A DNA stretch of 26,103 nucleotides from an uncultured Alistipes sp. Lineage in GTDB: Bacteria > Bacteroidota > Bacteroidia > Bacteroidales > Rikenellaceae. The position numbers and the translations under genes were made by a program. This document shows, in pieces, positions 7,466-15,912 of the stretch. The number at the start of each line of letters is the position of its first letter. Position 1 is the first letter of the stretch. Where the stretch lies: contig NZ_CABMQJ010000032.1 of assembly GCF_902388705.1 (NCBI RefSeq), positions 1 through 26,103 on the forward strand. The letters are read 5' to 3'. The notes beneath the pieces were generated by a model. It was not told the origin of the DNA. It worked only from the letters and a program-made list of their open reading frames with translations, and ran no database searches.

Positions 7466-8428
7466 TTACATGTCGATATCGATGTTCACTTCGCCCCAGT
7501 CGTCCACCGTGGGATCCATGCCGCTGCCCCCGGCCGCCGGATCGAATTCGAGGCCGTCGAGGCGGATCGAAACGTGCCGCGGATCGGCGGCTTCGTGGAT
7601 TTGGGGTGTCACCGGATCGTCCGTGTCGCCGTAGACCCGGTACTGCTGCGTACCGCGTGTCAGTACGCCGTAGATTACGATTTTATGGGGAATCGCAGGC
7701 ACGGGGCAGTGGCCGAATGTGAGGAATTCGGCCCGCACCGTCGTCGCGTCGCTTTTCCGGACATCGAAAGGCACGATACAGGCGGCGCCAGACAAACAGT
7801 CCGTGGCCGGCTGCATCTCGCCTGCCATGCCGGAGAGCGTGCCGGAGAGCTGGGCCACGTGCTCGAGATTCTTCACGTTTACGATTTCGACCGTATAGCG
7901 GCAAACCTTCTCGTTCGGATAGAGCGTTATGGTCTTGTTGTCCTGCCGACGGACTGTCACCTCGCGCAGGCATGCGCCGTATACCATGTCGGGCGGCAGC
8001 TGCACGGCCTGCTCCTCCGTGCCTTCGGCCCGGGGTACATTGTCGCCGCTGCGGCCCATGGAGGCCAGCAGCGAACCGGGCACGCAGCTCACCGTGAATC
8101 CGTCCAGTCGCTTCGTATTGACGAAACGTATCATTTCCGTGTCGCCGTTCAGGCAGAGTACATCGTAGCAGCCCTCGCCCAGCGATACCGCACCGCCCGC
8201 TTTGCCGGAGAGGTGGTACTGCACCGGTTCGCCGCCCTGTTTGGGGAAGAACCATACGTACATGCTTTCCGGGTTCGCATCGGGAGCTTCGCGCCAGTCG
8301 AAAACGATGCGCAGGGCACCGGAGTGGGGGTGGTTATAGCACAACTCCTTGTGTTCGCAGGCTGTCAGCAGCAGCGACAGGATACCCAGGCAGATTGCGG
8401 TTATGCGTATTTTACGATTCGTTTTCAT
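7466..8428 (-). CDS. DUF5119 (FimB/Mfa2-type) lipoprotein, likely fimbrial anchor or length regulator
   Basis: The 320-residue product begins with a lipoprotein signal (MKTNRKIRIT... LLLTAC, lipid cysteine C24). The mature start CEHKELCYNH and the following LRIVFDWREAPDANPESMYVWFFP are typical of DUF5119, a family related to the FimB/Mfa2 proteins that anchor Porphyromonas fimbriae and limit their length. The C-terminus repeats the fimbrillin-like VDDWGEVNIDI ending. The start is fixed by a strong ribosome site (AGGAGG at 8435-8440, 6 nt away) and by the ATGA overlap with the stop of the upstream DUF3575 gene, which implies translational coupling. The frame stays open upstream to 8569, but only as the shadow of the DUF3575 gene. 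The role is inferred from family and operon position. Confidence 0.88.
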   Translation of the reverse strand: MKTNRKIRITAICLGILSLLLTACEHKELCYNHPHSGALRIVFDWREAPDANPESMYVWFFPKQGGEPVQYHLSGKAGGAVSLGEGCYDVLCLNGDTEMIRFVNTKRLDGFTVSCVPGSLLASMGRSGDNVPRAEGTEEQAVQLPPDMVYGACLREVTVRRQDNKTITLYPNEKVCRYTVEIVNVKNLEHVAQLSGTLSGMAGEMQPATDCLSGAACIVPFDVRKSDATTVRAEFLTFGHCPVPAIPHKIVIYGVLTRGTQQYRVYGDTDDPVTPQIHEAADPRHVSIRLDGLEFDPAAGGSGMDPTVDDWGEVNIDIDM

Positions 8429-9693
8429 CGCCGTCCTCCTTTCTTTGCATTCCGGTTTTCCGCGCCCAGGAGCCATACGAGCGACACTTCGGCCTTTGTG
8501 GGGCCGAACCAGCGGCGCTGTTTGGTGGCCTGCCAGACGTAACAGTCTTCCAGGGCGGTGTATTCCCAATATTCGCCGCCGAGGTAACCCACGCCGAGGG
8601 TGAAATCCACATTGAGCCTGCGGGCGACGGGCAGCGAATAGCCGTATTCGATGCCGGCGCCCCAGTTGGCTTTGTCCCAGAGCGAGCCGCCGGGTTTCCC
8701 GCCCATGTAGCCGCGTCCGCCCGTTTCGAAGTCATAGGTCACGATTTGTCCGTAGAGGCCGAGGTGATGCCCCTGCAACGGTTTTTCCTGCGCCTTCTTG
8801 CCGAACCATTTGCGGATGTTCAACTCCCCGCCGTAGGTGCGCCAGTACCAGTGCCTGCGGTCGGTTTTCCACCATGCGTACATCCAATTGCCGCCGACCG
8901 ACCAGTTGCGGCCCGCGTAAAACTCGATTCCGATATTCGGAACGGCGAGTGCATCGTAAAGCAGGTTGGTTTTGAGGGCCATGTAGAGGGGTTTCCGCCG
9001 GCCGGGCGTTTGCCCTGCCGGAGCTGGCACGGGCACGGGAGCGAGGGCCGATTCCCGCATCGTAAGTTTCGCAACCGGGATTTCGGCCGCGATGGGCTGC
9101 CGCCTGGCGGGAGTTATTTCGTACCACAGGTACAATTGCGAGGCGCGAAGTTCCGGGAAGAGTTTCCGGTACATGTAACGGTACGGTTCGCCGTCCTTGA
9201 AACGCATAAGACGGGCGATGTTGCCGTCGGAGGTTTTCTCCCCGTCGTGACACCGTTCGGCGATGTCGTGCAGCAACTCCAGCGCGGCGTCCCGGTCGGG
9301 TACGTTCGGGTCGTTCTCGACCAGGCGGAGCAAACCGATCCAGTTACGGCCGAGGAACGTGAATGAGAGCAGTGAATCGGGTATTCCGCCGGCATGCGAC
9401 AAATGGTCGAGAAGCGCTTTTGCCCGCTTTTCCGAAAGACGCCTGTTGAGGGCAACGGAGCCTTCGGGCGAAGCGCCGCCCACCACTTCGATGCGGCGGA
9501 GGCGACCGTTCGGGCCTGCATCTCCCGGCTGCAGGCTTTCTTCAATGCGTTTCAGGCTTTCCCGGTTCCCGTACAGATCGGGTTCGAGGACGGAATGGCC
9601 CTGGCGGAAATAGATTCGTACCGAATCGCATTCGGGTTGGGCCGCAGCACAGAAACCATGCAATAAAAACAGTAGGATAATGAATTTCTTCAT
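8425..9693 (-). CDS. OmpA-like plus DUF3575 outer-membrane protein
   Basis: A 422-residue exported protein with a signal peptide (MKKFIILLFLLHGFCAAAQ). Residues about 22-145 resemble an OmpA-type periplasmic module (SVRIYFRQGHSVL, VVGGASPEGS, NRRLSEKRAKALLDHL). A Pro/Ala linker at about 218-232 follows. Residues about 238-415 form the DUF3575 domain, starting MALKTNLLYDALAVPNIGIEF and rich in aromatic alternating segments that suggest a small beta-barrel. DUF3575 proteins commonly lead Bacteroidales fimbrillin operons, next to DUF5119 genes. A membrane scaffold or cell-wall link for the fimbriae is a reasonable guess but is not proven. It is the first gene of the operon. No clear ribosome site precedes the ATG, as is usual here. 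Confidence 0.88.
   Translation of the reverse strand: MKKFIILLFLLHGFCAAAQPECDSVRIYFRQGHSVLEPDLYGNRESLKRIEESLQPGDAGPNGRLRRIEVVGGASPEGSVALNRRLSEKRAKALLDHLSHAGGIPDSLLSFTFLGRNWIGLLRLVENDPNVPDRDAALELLHDIAERCHDGEKTSDGNIARLMRFKDGEPYRYMYRKLFPELRASQLYLWYEITPARRQPIAAEIPVAKLTMRESALAPVPVPAPAGQTPGRRKPLYMALKTNLLYDALAVPNIGIEFYAGRNWSVGGNWMYAWWKTDRRHWYWRTYGGELNIRKWFGKKAQEKPLQGHHLGLYGQIVTYDFETGGRGYMGGKPGGSLWDKANWGAGIEYGYSLPVARRLNVDFTLGVGYLGGEYWEYTALEDCYVWQATKQRRWFGPTKAEVSLVWLLGAENRNAKKGGRR
8435..8440 (-). promoter_or_regulatory. Strong ribosome binding site for the DUF5119 gene
   Basis: On the minus strand this reads AGGAGG, 6 nt before the ATG at 8428 and inside the last codons of the DUF3575 gene. Together with the ATGA overlap it decides the start of the lipoprotein. 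Confidence 0.75.
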
Positions 9694-9772
9694 AGGCCGT
9701 ATGTTTATATCGGAATCCGTCTTTGGGTGTCCGGCTGACAGTTATGCGACCTGCTGCCGAACGGTAATAATT

Positions 9773-9781
9773 CCCCCCCCC
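9773..9781. repeat. Homopolymer run of nine C
   Basis: Nine consecutive C (nine G in the fimbrial mRNA), about 80 bp upstream of the first fimbrial gene. It lies in the leader, outside any coding frame. Runs of this length can slip during replication. Confidence 0.9.
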
Positions 9782-9819
9782 TCACGGCTCTGAAGGGAGT
9801 CACTCTGTTTTGGTTTAGT

Positions 9820-9910
9820 AAATAAAAAAGAAAGTGTGGAGCCGTTTTTGCTTATCGAGTGGATGGTTGTGGAAAGACCAATAACAACAATAAACGATAA
9901 CGCCCCACAC
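9820..9910 (-). terminator. Terminator-like hairpin in the fimbrial operon leader
   Basis: On the minus strand GTGTGGGGC (9910-9902) pairs with GCTCCACAC (9842-9834), including one G-U pair. An inner TTATCG/CGATAA pairing (9900-9895 with 9857-9852) closes a 37-nt loop. The U-rich string TTTCTTTTTTATTT (9833-9820) follows directly. This is the layout of an intrinsic terminator, about 125 nt before the DUF3575 start. It could be an attenuator, or the end of a separate small RNA starting at the promoter near 10081. The long loop and internal bulge make it weaker than a textbook terminator. Confidence 0.5.
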
Positions 9911-9914
9911 CTGA

Positions 9915-9961
9915 ATAGATAAGATAGAAGGACATGTCATGTCCTGCCTGCAGCTATCTAT
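9915..9961 (-). repeat. Palindromic hairpin in the leader
   Basis: A perfect 8-bp palindrome with one central base (AGGACATG at 9929-9936, CATGTCCT at 9938-9945) is framed by an outer inverted repeat (ATAGATA at 9915-9921, TATCTAT at 9955-9961). It could be a protein-binding dyad or an RNA stem just upstream of the terminator-like hairpin. Confidence 0.55.
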
Positions 9962-9969
9962 ACAAGAAA

Positions 9970-10112
9970 ATGAGTGCTGTTCGTCGTCCCGTCGTTATTG
10001 AAAAACTTCCACATTTTCCACTCAGGACAGTGCGAAAACACTTTCTATTATATATGCCGGATGTCCGGTATGACAAAATTAGAAAATAATTTTCACATTG
10101 AACAACACTCAT
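9970..10112. repeat. Inverted repeat pair framing a promoter (candidate invertible element)
   Basis: ATGAGTGCTGTTC (9970-9982) and GAACAACACTCAT (10100-10112) are inverted copies matching at 12 of 13 bases, with 117 bp between them. The segment carries the -7 box of a promoter aimed at the fimbrial operon, and the -33 box lies in the right arm. This is the architecture of phase-variable promoters in Bacteroidales. No recombinase gene is nearby, so inversion is not shown. Confidence 0.45.
10074..10106 (-). promoter_or_regulatory. Promoter reading toward the fimbrial operon
   Basis: On the minus strand GTTG (10106-10103), a 21-bp spacer and TAATTTTG (10081-10074) fit the Bacteroidetes promoter form. 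The -33 element sits in the right arm of the inverted repeat. Transcription would begin near 10067, giving a leader of about 375 nt before the DUF3575 start. Confidence 0.6.
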
Positions 10113-10338
10113 GAGAAAAAAAATTTCGATTACAAATTTCCGGAAAACTATTTTTTTCTGCAAGAATAAATGTTATTGAATTGCAATTTTATCTTTTCAA
10201 ATTGGGATATTCTCGGATAATTCGAACCGTTACGTTTGGGAAAGGGCATGCGGGCAATCTTTTCATGGCGGAACGGTGCGAATCCGCGGCACGGCGTGAA
10301 TGCAGTTTGTGTGTAGACAGACGGCTCCGTGAATTTAG

Positions 10339-10419
10339 TACTTTTGTAGCCAAAATTCATCATTTTGTGTATTTTTTCGTCCATGAGGTAACTTTTCAGC
10401 GCGAAAGGGCGTATCTTCG
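10339..10419 (+). promoter_or_regulatory. Weak promoter candidates ahead of the small protein and nuo genes
   Basis: TACTTTTG (10339-10346) is a full -7 match but has no TTG or TTTG at the usual spacing. TATCTTCG (10412-10419) matches 7 of 8, lies about 25 bp before the ATG at 10444 and also lacks a clear -33 box. One of these probably drives the small gene and perhaps nuo; I cannot choose between them. Confidence 0.35.
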
Positions 10420-10443
10420 CGGTGCAAAAAGTTGTTCGGAAAA

Positions 10444-10806
10444 ATGCTGGAGAGGGTTCAATATGCGTTGTTCGTGCTGCTCTTCGTACTGGCGGGAAGC
10501 CTGGACGGAGCCCGGCCGCAGGGCAGCGCATACGCTATGCAGCCCGACCTGATAGGGCAGTCTGTGCTCCACGCACCTGTTCCCGCCCACAATTACTTCA
10601 CCGCAGCGGCCATCTCCTGCGACGCTTCGATCGAGGCGTCCGGCCAGTCCTCGGTGCAAAAAGCCATTGTCCGGCACCGCGGCGATGTCCGCTCGGCCGC
10701 TTCCGTTGACATGGCGTTCCGCTCCCCGGCCCGTTCCGGCAGCCGTATTCTCCATCCCCGGCCGGTCGACTACTATGTCTTTTCGCTGGGACGTATCCTG
10801 ATTTAG
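10444..10806 (+). CDS. Small exported or membrane protein of unknown function upstream of nuoA
   Basis: A 120-residue frame from ATG 10444. The first 30 residues hold a hydrophobic segment (YALFVLLFVLAGSL, about 7-20) that could be a signal peptide or an anchor. The rest is Ser/Ala/Arg-rich with no domain I recognise and ends in the aromatic string DYYVFSLGRILI. Codon choice, with many G or C third positions, matches the neighbouring genes, which supports real coding. An in-frame TTG at 10432 would add four residues without a reason to prefer it. It is co-directional with nuoA and 104 bp before it, so it may share transcription, but nothing ties it to complex I by sequence. It could be a lineage-specific small envelope protein. 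Confidence 0.6.
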   Translation: MLERVQYALFVLLFVLAGSLDGARPQGSAYAMQPDLIGQSVLHAPVPAHNYFTAAAISCDASIEASGQSSVQKAIVRHRGDVRSAASVDMAFRSPARSGSRILHPRPVDYYVFSLGRILI

Positions 10807-10910
10807 CCTTTCCCGGCAGCCTGTGACCCGTCTCCGGCCGTGGCGTCGTGCCCTCCGGTGCGGTGTCGGTGTTTTTTCGTATCCCGTATAAATTCGTAAA
10901 ACGATAAGTT

Positions 10911-11261
10911 ATGTATTTCACCCTATTGGTGGTCGTTATCCTGACGGCCATCGCGTTGGTAGCAGTCGCGCTGGGCATTGCCCGCGGCATATCGCCGCGC
11001 TCCTACAACCCGCAGAAAGGCGAGGCGTACGAGTGCGGTATCCCGACGCGCGGCCGGTCGTGGATGCAGTTCAAGGTGGGCTACTACCTCTTTGCAATCC
11101 TGTTCCTGATGTTCGACGTCGAAACCGTGTTCCTCTTTTCGTGGGCGGTGGTCGTGCAGGAGCTGGGCGTCTACGGACTGGTGAGTATCCTCTTCTTTTT
11201 GGTCGTACTGGTTTTGGGCCTTGCTTACGCATGGCGGAAAGGAGCGTTGGAATGGAAATAA
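10911..11261 (+). CDS. nuoA: NADH-quinone oxidoreductase subunit A
   Basis: A 116-residue inner-membrane subunit at the junction of the membrane and peripheral arms of complex I. Three hydrophobic helices are visible, at about 3-25, 56-78 and 87-108. The conserved loop YNPQKGEAYECGIPTRG (32-48) carries the cysteine that lies near the quinone channel in other complexes, and FDVETVFLFSW (68-78) is the second family signature. It opens the nuoA-B-CD-H-I-J-K-L-M-N operon. The last 10 bp overlap the start of nuoB. A weak -7-like element (TAAATTCG, 10889-10896) precedes it; no clear terminator separates it from the small upstream gene. Confidence 0.95.
   Translation: MYFTLLVVVILTAIALVAVALGIARGISPRSYNPQKGEAYECGIPTRGRSWMQFKVGYYLFAILFLMFDVETVFLFSWAVVVQELGVYGLVSILFFLVVLVLGLAYAWRKGALEWK
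11238..11244 (+). promoter_or_regulatory. Ribosome binding site that fixes the nuoB start
   Basis: AAAGGAG, 7 nt before ATG 11252 and inside the end of nuoA. It selects this start among several in-frame ATGs. Confidence 0.7.
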
Positions 11262-11901
11262 GGAAGCCGAAGATAAAGTCGATGGAATACGAAGATTTCA
11301 ATGACAACGAATACCTCGAGCAGATGGCCGCCGGGCTGCGCGAGAACGGTACGAACGTGATTGTGGGATGCCTGGACGAGCTGATCGAGTGGGGGCGCAG
11401 CAACAGCCTCTGGCCGCTGACCTTCGCTACGAGCTGCTGCGGCATCGAGTTCATGGCCGTGGGCGCCGCGCGCTACGACTTTGCCCGGTTCGGGTTCGAA
11501 GTGGCCCGCGCCTCCCCGCGCCAGGCCGACTTCATCATGGTCGCCGGCACGATTACCCACAAGATGGCCCCTGTCCTGAAGCGCCTCTACGACCAGATGG
11601 CCGACCCGAAGTACGTAATCGCCGTGGGCGGTTGCGCCATCAGCGGCGGCCCGTTCCGCAAGTCGTACCACGTGCTGGACGGCGTGGACAAAATCCTGCC
11701 CGTCGACGTCTATATCCCCGGTTGCCCGCCGCGGCCCGAGGCGATGCTCTACGGGCTGATGCAGTTGCAGCGCAAAGTGAAATTGCAGCGTTTCTTCGGC
11801 GGCGTCAACAAGCAGATAAGCCGGGAGGAGTACGAGGAGCTGCTGCGGCGCGATTTGACGGCGGAGAAGAACGATTTGAATGTGGAAGGAGGAGAAAAGC
11901 A

Positions 11902-11905
<4 letters not shown>
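11252..11905 (+). CDS. nuoB: NADH-quinone oxidoreductase subunit B (cluster N2)
   Basis: A 217-residue peripheral subunit that holds the terminal 4Fe-4S cluster N2, which hands electrons to quinone. The four ligands are visible: the adjacent pair C62-C63 in TSCCGIEFM, C128 in GGCAISGGPF and C158 in PGCPPRPE. The start at ATG 11252 is chosen for its AAAGGAG ribosome site; a second ATG at 11282 would also leave the domain intact. The gene overlaps the end of nuoA by 10 bp and its stop overlaps the nuoCD start as ATGA, so the three are translationally linked. The residues after about 175 form a charged tail. Confidence 0.95.
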
Positions 11906-13515
<1,610 letters not shown>

Positions 13516-13535
13516 ATAACGAACAACAATAGGAT

Positions 13536-14612
13536 ATGTTTGATTTTAGTATAGTTACGGGCTGGATTCACGGGCTGCTCACTTCGTTCATGCCCCTGGG
13601 GCTGGCGGTATTCCTGGAGTGCGTGGTCGTCGGCGTCTGCCTGCTGCTGATGTATGCGGTGATCGCCATCCTGATGATTTTCATGGAGCGCAAGGTCTGC
13701 GCAGCGTTCCAGTGCCGCCTGGGACCGGTGCGCGTGGGCCCGTGGGGCACGCTGCAGGTTATCTGCGACGTGTTCAAGATGCTCACCAAGGAGATTATCA
13801 CCATCCGCCGTTCGGACAGGTTCCTCTACAACCTCGCACCTTATATCGTCATCCTGGCGTCGGTGCTGGCTTTCGCCTGCCTGCCCGTGAATAAGGGGCT
13901 CGAGGTGCTGGATTTCAACGTGGGCGTCTTCTTCCTGATGGCCGCCTCGTCGATCGGCGTGGTCGGCATCCTGCTGGCCGGGTGGAGCTCCAACAACAAG
14001 TATTCGCTCATCGGCGCCATGCGAAGCGGTGCGCAGATGATTTCGTATGAGCTTTCCATCGGCCTGTCGATCCTGACGATCGTGGTGCTGACCGATACGA
14101 TGCAGTTCTCCGAGATTGTGGCGCGGCAGGCCGACGGCTGGTTTATCTTCAAGGGCCACGTCCCGGCGCTCATCGCTTTCGTGATTTACCTCATCGCGGG
14201 CAACGCCGAGGTCAACCGCGGCCCGTTCGACCTGCCGGAAGCCGAGTCGGAGCTCACGGCCGGTTACCACACCGAATATTCGGGCATGCATTTCGGCCTG
14301 TTCTACGTCGCCGAATTCGTCAACCTGTTCGTCGTCGCGGGCGTCGCCGCCACCATTTTCCTCGGGGGATGGATGCCGCTGCATATCGCGGGGTGGGAAG
14401 GGTTCAACGCCGTGATGGATTTCATTCCCGGCTTCGTCTGGTTCTTCGGCAAGGCGTTCTTCGTGGTGTGGCTGCTGATGTGGATCAAGTGGACGTTCCC
14501 GCGCCTGCGCATCGACCAAATCCTGACCCTCGAATGGAAATACCTGGTGCCGATCGGGCTGGCGAACCTGCTGCTGATGGTGGTGGTTGTCGTATTCAAA
14601 TTGCATTTTTAG
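13536..14612 (+). CDS. nuoH: NADH-quinone oxidoreductase subunit H
   Basis: A 358-residue membrane subunit with about eight helices that forms the floor of the quinone chamber and links it to the pumping subunits. The diagnostic motifs are ERKVCAAFQCRLGP early, and NRGPFDLPEAESELTAGYHTEYSG with its acidic cluster in the middle. The ending WTFPRLRIDQILTLEWKYLVP is also typical. The start ATG lies 20 bp after nuoCD. The stop is 2 bp before nuoI. Confidence 0.96.
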   Translation: MFDFSIVTGWIHGLLTSFMPLGLAVFLECVVVGVCLLLMYAVIAILMIFMERKVCAAFQCRLGPVRVGPWGTLQVICDVFKMLTKEIITIRRSDRFLYNLAPYIVILASVLAFACLPVNKGLEVLDFNVGVFFLMAASSIGVVGILLAGWSSNNKYSLIGAMRSGAQMISYELSIGLSILTIVVLTDTMQFSEIVARQADGWFIFKGHVPALIAFVIYLIAGNAEVNRGPFDLPEAESELTAGYHTEYSGMHFGLFYVAEFVNLFVVAGVAATIFLGGWMPLHIAGWEGFNAVMDFIPGFVWFFGKAFFVVWLLMWIKWTFPRLRIDQILTLEWKYLVPIGLANLLLMVVVVVFKLHF

Positions 14613-14614
14613 CC

Positions 14615-15055
14615 ATGAGAAGTTATATCAAAGGACTTTTCCGGGGAGTGGGCTCCCTGCTGACGGGCCTCAAGGTGACGGGCCGCGAGTTCTTCACAAA
14701 AAAAGTCACCGAGCAATATCCCGAGAACCGGGCTGCGCTCAAGATGTACGACCGCTTCTGCGGCGAGCTGATTATGCCCCACGACGCCGAAGGGAAGAAC
14801 AAATGCATCGCCTGCGGGCTTTGCCAGTCGGCCTGCCCCAATGAAACCATCCGCATCACGACCGAAACGGTCACCGATCCCGAAACGGGCAAGACCAAAC
14901 GCCGGCTGGTGCGCTACGAGTACGACCTCGGGTCGTGCATGTTCTGCCGTCTGTGCGTCAACGCCTGCCCGACGGGTGCCATCCGTTTTTCGACGAACTT
15001 CGAACATGCGGTCTACACCCGCGAAAAGCTGGTCAAAACCCTGAACAAGCAATAA
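14615..15055 (+). CDS. nuoI: NADH-quinone oxidoreductase subunit I (two 4Fe-4S clusters)
   Basis: A 146-residue ferredoxin-like subunit carrying clusters N6a and N6b. The first motif is C64-IA-C67-GL-C70-QSA-C74-P and the second C108-MF-C111-RL-C114-VNA-C118-P. In complete complex I this subunit takes electrons from NuoG. Here NuoE, F and G are absent from the operon, so NuoI is the likely entry point for electrons from an unknown soluble donor such as ferredoxin or flavodoxin (inference). The ATG at 14615 is used; the longer frame upstream is only the overlap with nuoH. Confidence 0.95.
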   Translation: MRSYIKGLFRGVGSLLTGLKVTGREFFTKKVTEQYPENRAALKMYDRFCGELIMPHDAEGKNKCIACGLCQSACPNETIRITTETVTDPETGKTKRRLVRYEYDLGSCMFCRLCVNACPTGAIRFSTNFEHAVYTREKLVKTLNKQ

Positions 15056-15058
15056 GCC

Positions 15059-15568
15059 ATGGAGATAACTCTCGAATTAATCGTCTTTACGGTGCTGGCG
15101 CTCTTCACCGCCGTGAGCGCCGTGCTGGCCGTGACCACCCGGCGCATCCTGCGCGCGGCGACCTACCTGCTGTTCGTGCTGTTCGGCACGGCGGGCATCT
15201 ATTTCCAGCTCAACTACTCGTTCCTGGGCGCCGTGCAGCTGCTGATTTACGCCGGCGGCATTACGGTGCTGTACGTCTTTTCGATTCTGCTGACTTCGAG
15301 CCAGGGCGACAAGTCGGAGGATTTGCGGGGATACAAGCTTTTCGTCGGGCTGGCGGCGACGCTCTTGAGCCTCGGGGTGTGCCTTTACGTGACGCTCGGG
15401 CACGACTTCCGCCCCTCGCACTTCGTCCACGGCGAACTGCATGTTCAGACAATCGGCCACGCGCTGATGAGCAGCGAAAAATACGGATACGTCCTGCCGT
15501 TCGAGGTCATCAGCATCCTGCTGCTGGCCTGCATCGTCGGCGGCATCCTCATCGCACGCAAACGCTAA
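15059..15568 (+). CDS. nuoJ: NADH-quinone oxidoreductase subunit J
   Basis: A 169-residue membrane subunit with five predicted helices. The conserved third helix with its pi-bulge region is seen in FSFLGAVQLLIYAGGITVLYVFSILL-like sequence at about 56-82 (the real string begins YSFLGAVQ). The soluble stretch after about residue 85 and the final hydrophobic helix ending ILIARKR fit the family. The start codon is 3 bp after the nuoI stop, and nuoK follows after 13 bp. Confidence 0.93.
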   Translation: MEITLELIVFTVLALFTAVSAVLAVTTRRILRAATYLLFVLFGTAGIYFQLNYSFLGAVQLLIYAGGITVLYVFSILLTSSQGDKSEDLRGYKLFVGLAATLLSLGVCLYVTLGHDFRPSHFVHGELHVQTIGHALMSSEKYGYVLPFEVISILLLACIVGGILIARKR

Positions 15569-15581
15569 AAAAAACAGGGCT

Positions 15582-15890
15582 ATGATACACATGGAATATT
15601 ACCTCGTCCTCTCCACGATCATGATGTTCGTGGGAATCTACGGGTTCGTCACGCGCCGCAACCTGCTGGCGATGCTCATCTCCGTCGAACTGATTCTCAA
15701 TTCGGTGGACATCAACTTCGTCGTATTCAACCGCTTCCTCTTCCCGGAGCAGCTGGAGGGGTTTTTCTTCACGCTCTTCGCCATCGGCATCAGCGCGGCG
15801 GAAACGGCCGTCGCCATCGCCATCATCATCAACATTTACCGCAATATCCGCAAAATCGAGGTCAAGAGCCTGCGGGAGATGAAGTGGTAA
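15582..15890 (+). CDS. nuoK: NADH-quinone oxidoreductase subunit K
   Basis: A 102-residue subunit with three helices, an antiporter-related (MrpC-like) part of the proton path. The two key membrane glutamates are present: E36 in MLISVELILNSV and E74 in GISAAETAVAIAI. The length matches the family. A second ATG at 15591 (MEYYLVL) could also be the start. The gene ends 22 bp before nuoL. Confidence 0.95.
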   Translation: MIHMEYYLVLSTIMMFVGIYGFVTRRNLLAMLISVELILNSVDINFVVFNRFLFPEQLEGFFFTLFAIGISAAETAVAIAIIINIYRNIRKIEVKSLREMKW

Positions 15891-15912
15891 CCGAATCCGA
15901 AAAACGACTGTT

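Larger units (their letters stand above)
9694..10443. other. AT-rich regulatory gap between the fimbrial operon and the nuo region
   Basis: About 750 bp without a convincing gene. Short open frames exist on both strands (for example around 9954-10163 and 10148-10531 on minus), but they lack family features, sensible signals or local codon bias. The stretch from about 9960 to 10210 is clearly AT-rich compared with the GC-rich coding DNA. It holds the candidate invertible promoter, two leader hairpins and the nine-C run listed separately. Its right end holds weak promoter elements reading toward 10444. From 10200 to 10320 I see nothing I can name. Confidence 0.7.

Noticed and set aside
9829..10046. 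Second inverted pair AGAAAGTGT (9829-9837) and ACACTTTCT (10038-10046)
   Set aside because: Only 9 bp, expected by chance in AT-rich DNA, and not aligned with the promoter in a useful way.
9954..10163. 69-codon minus-strand frame in the fimbrial control region
   Set aside because: It spans the inverted repeats and promoter, is AT-rich, and shows no protein features.
10227..10310. Cobalamin-riboswitch-like string (GGAACGGTGCGAATCCG near 10270-10286)
   Set aside because: The GGTG-GAATCC part resembles the conserved riboswitch core, but the following CCCGCNACTGT part and other conserved elements are absent, and no cobalamin gene follows.
10148..10531. 127-codon minus-strand frame in the gap before the small protein gene
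   Set aside because: Poor codon bias, it crosses the AT-rich noncoding DNA and the start of the better-supported plus-strand gene, and it has no signal or domain.
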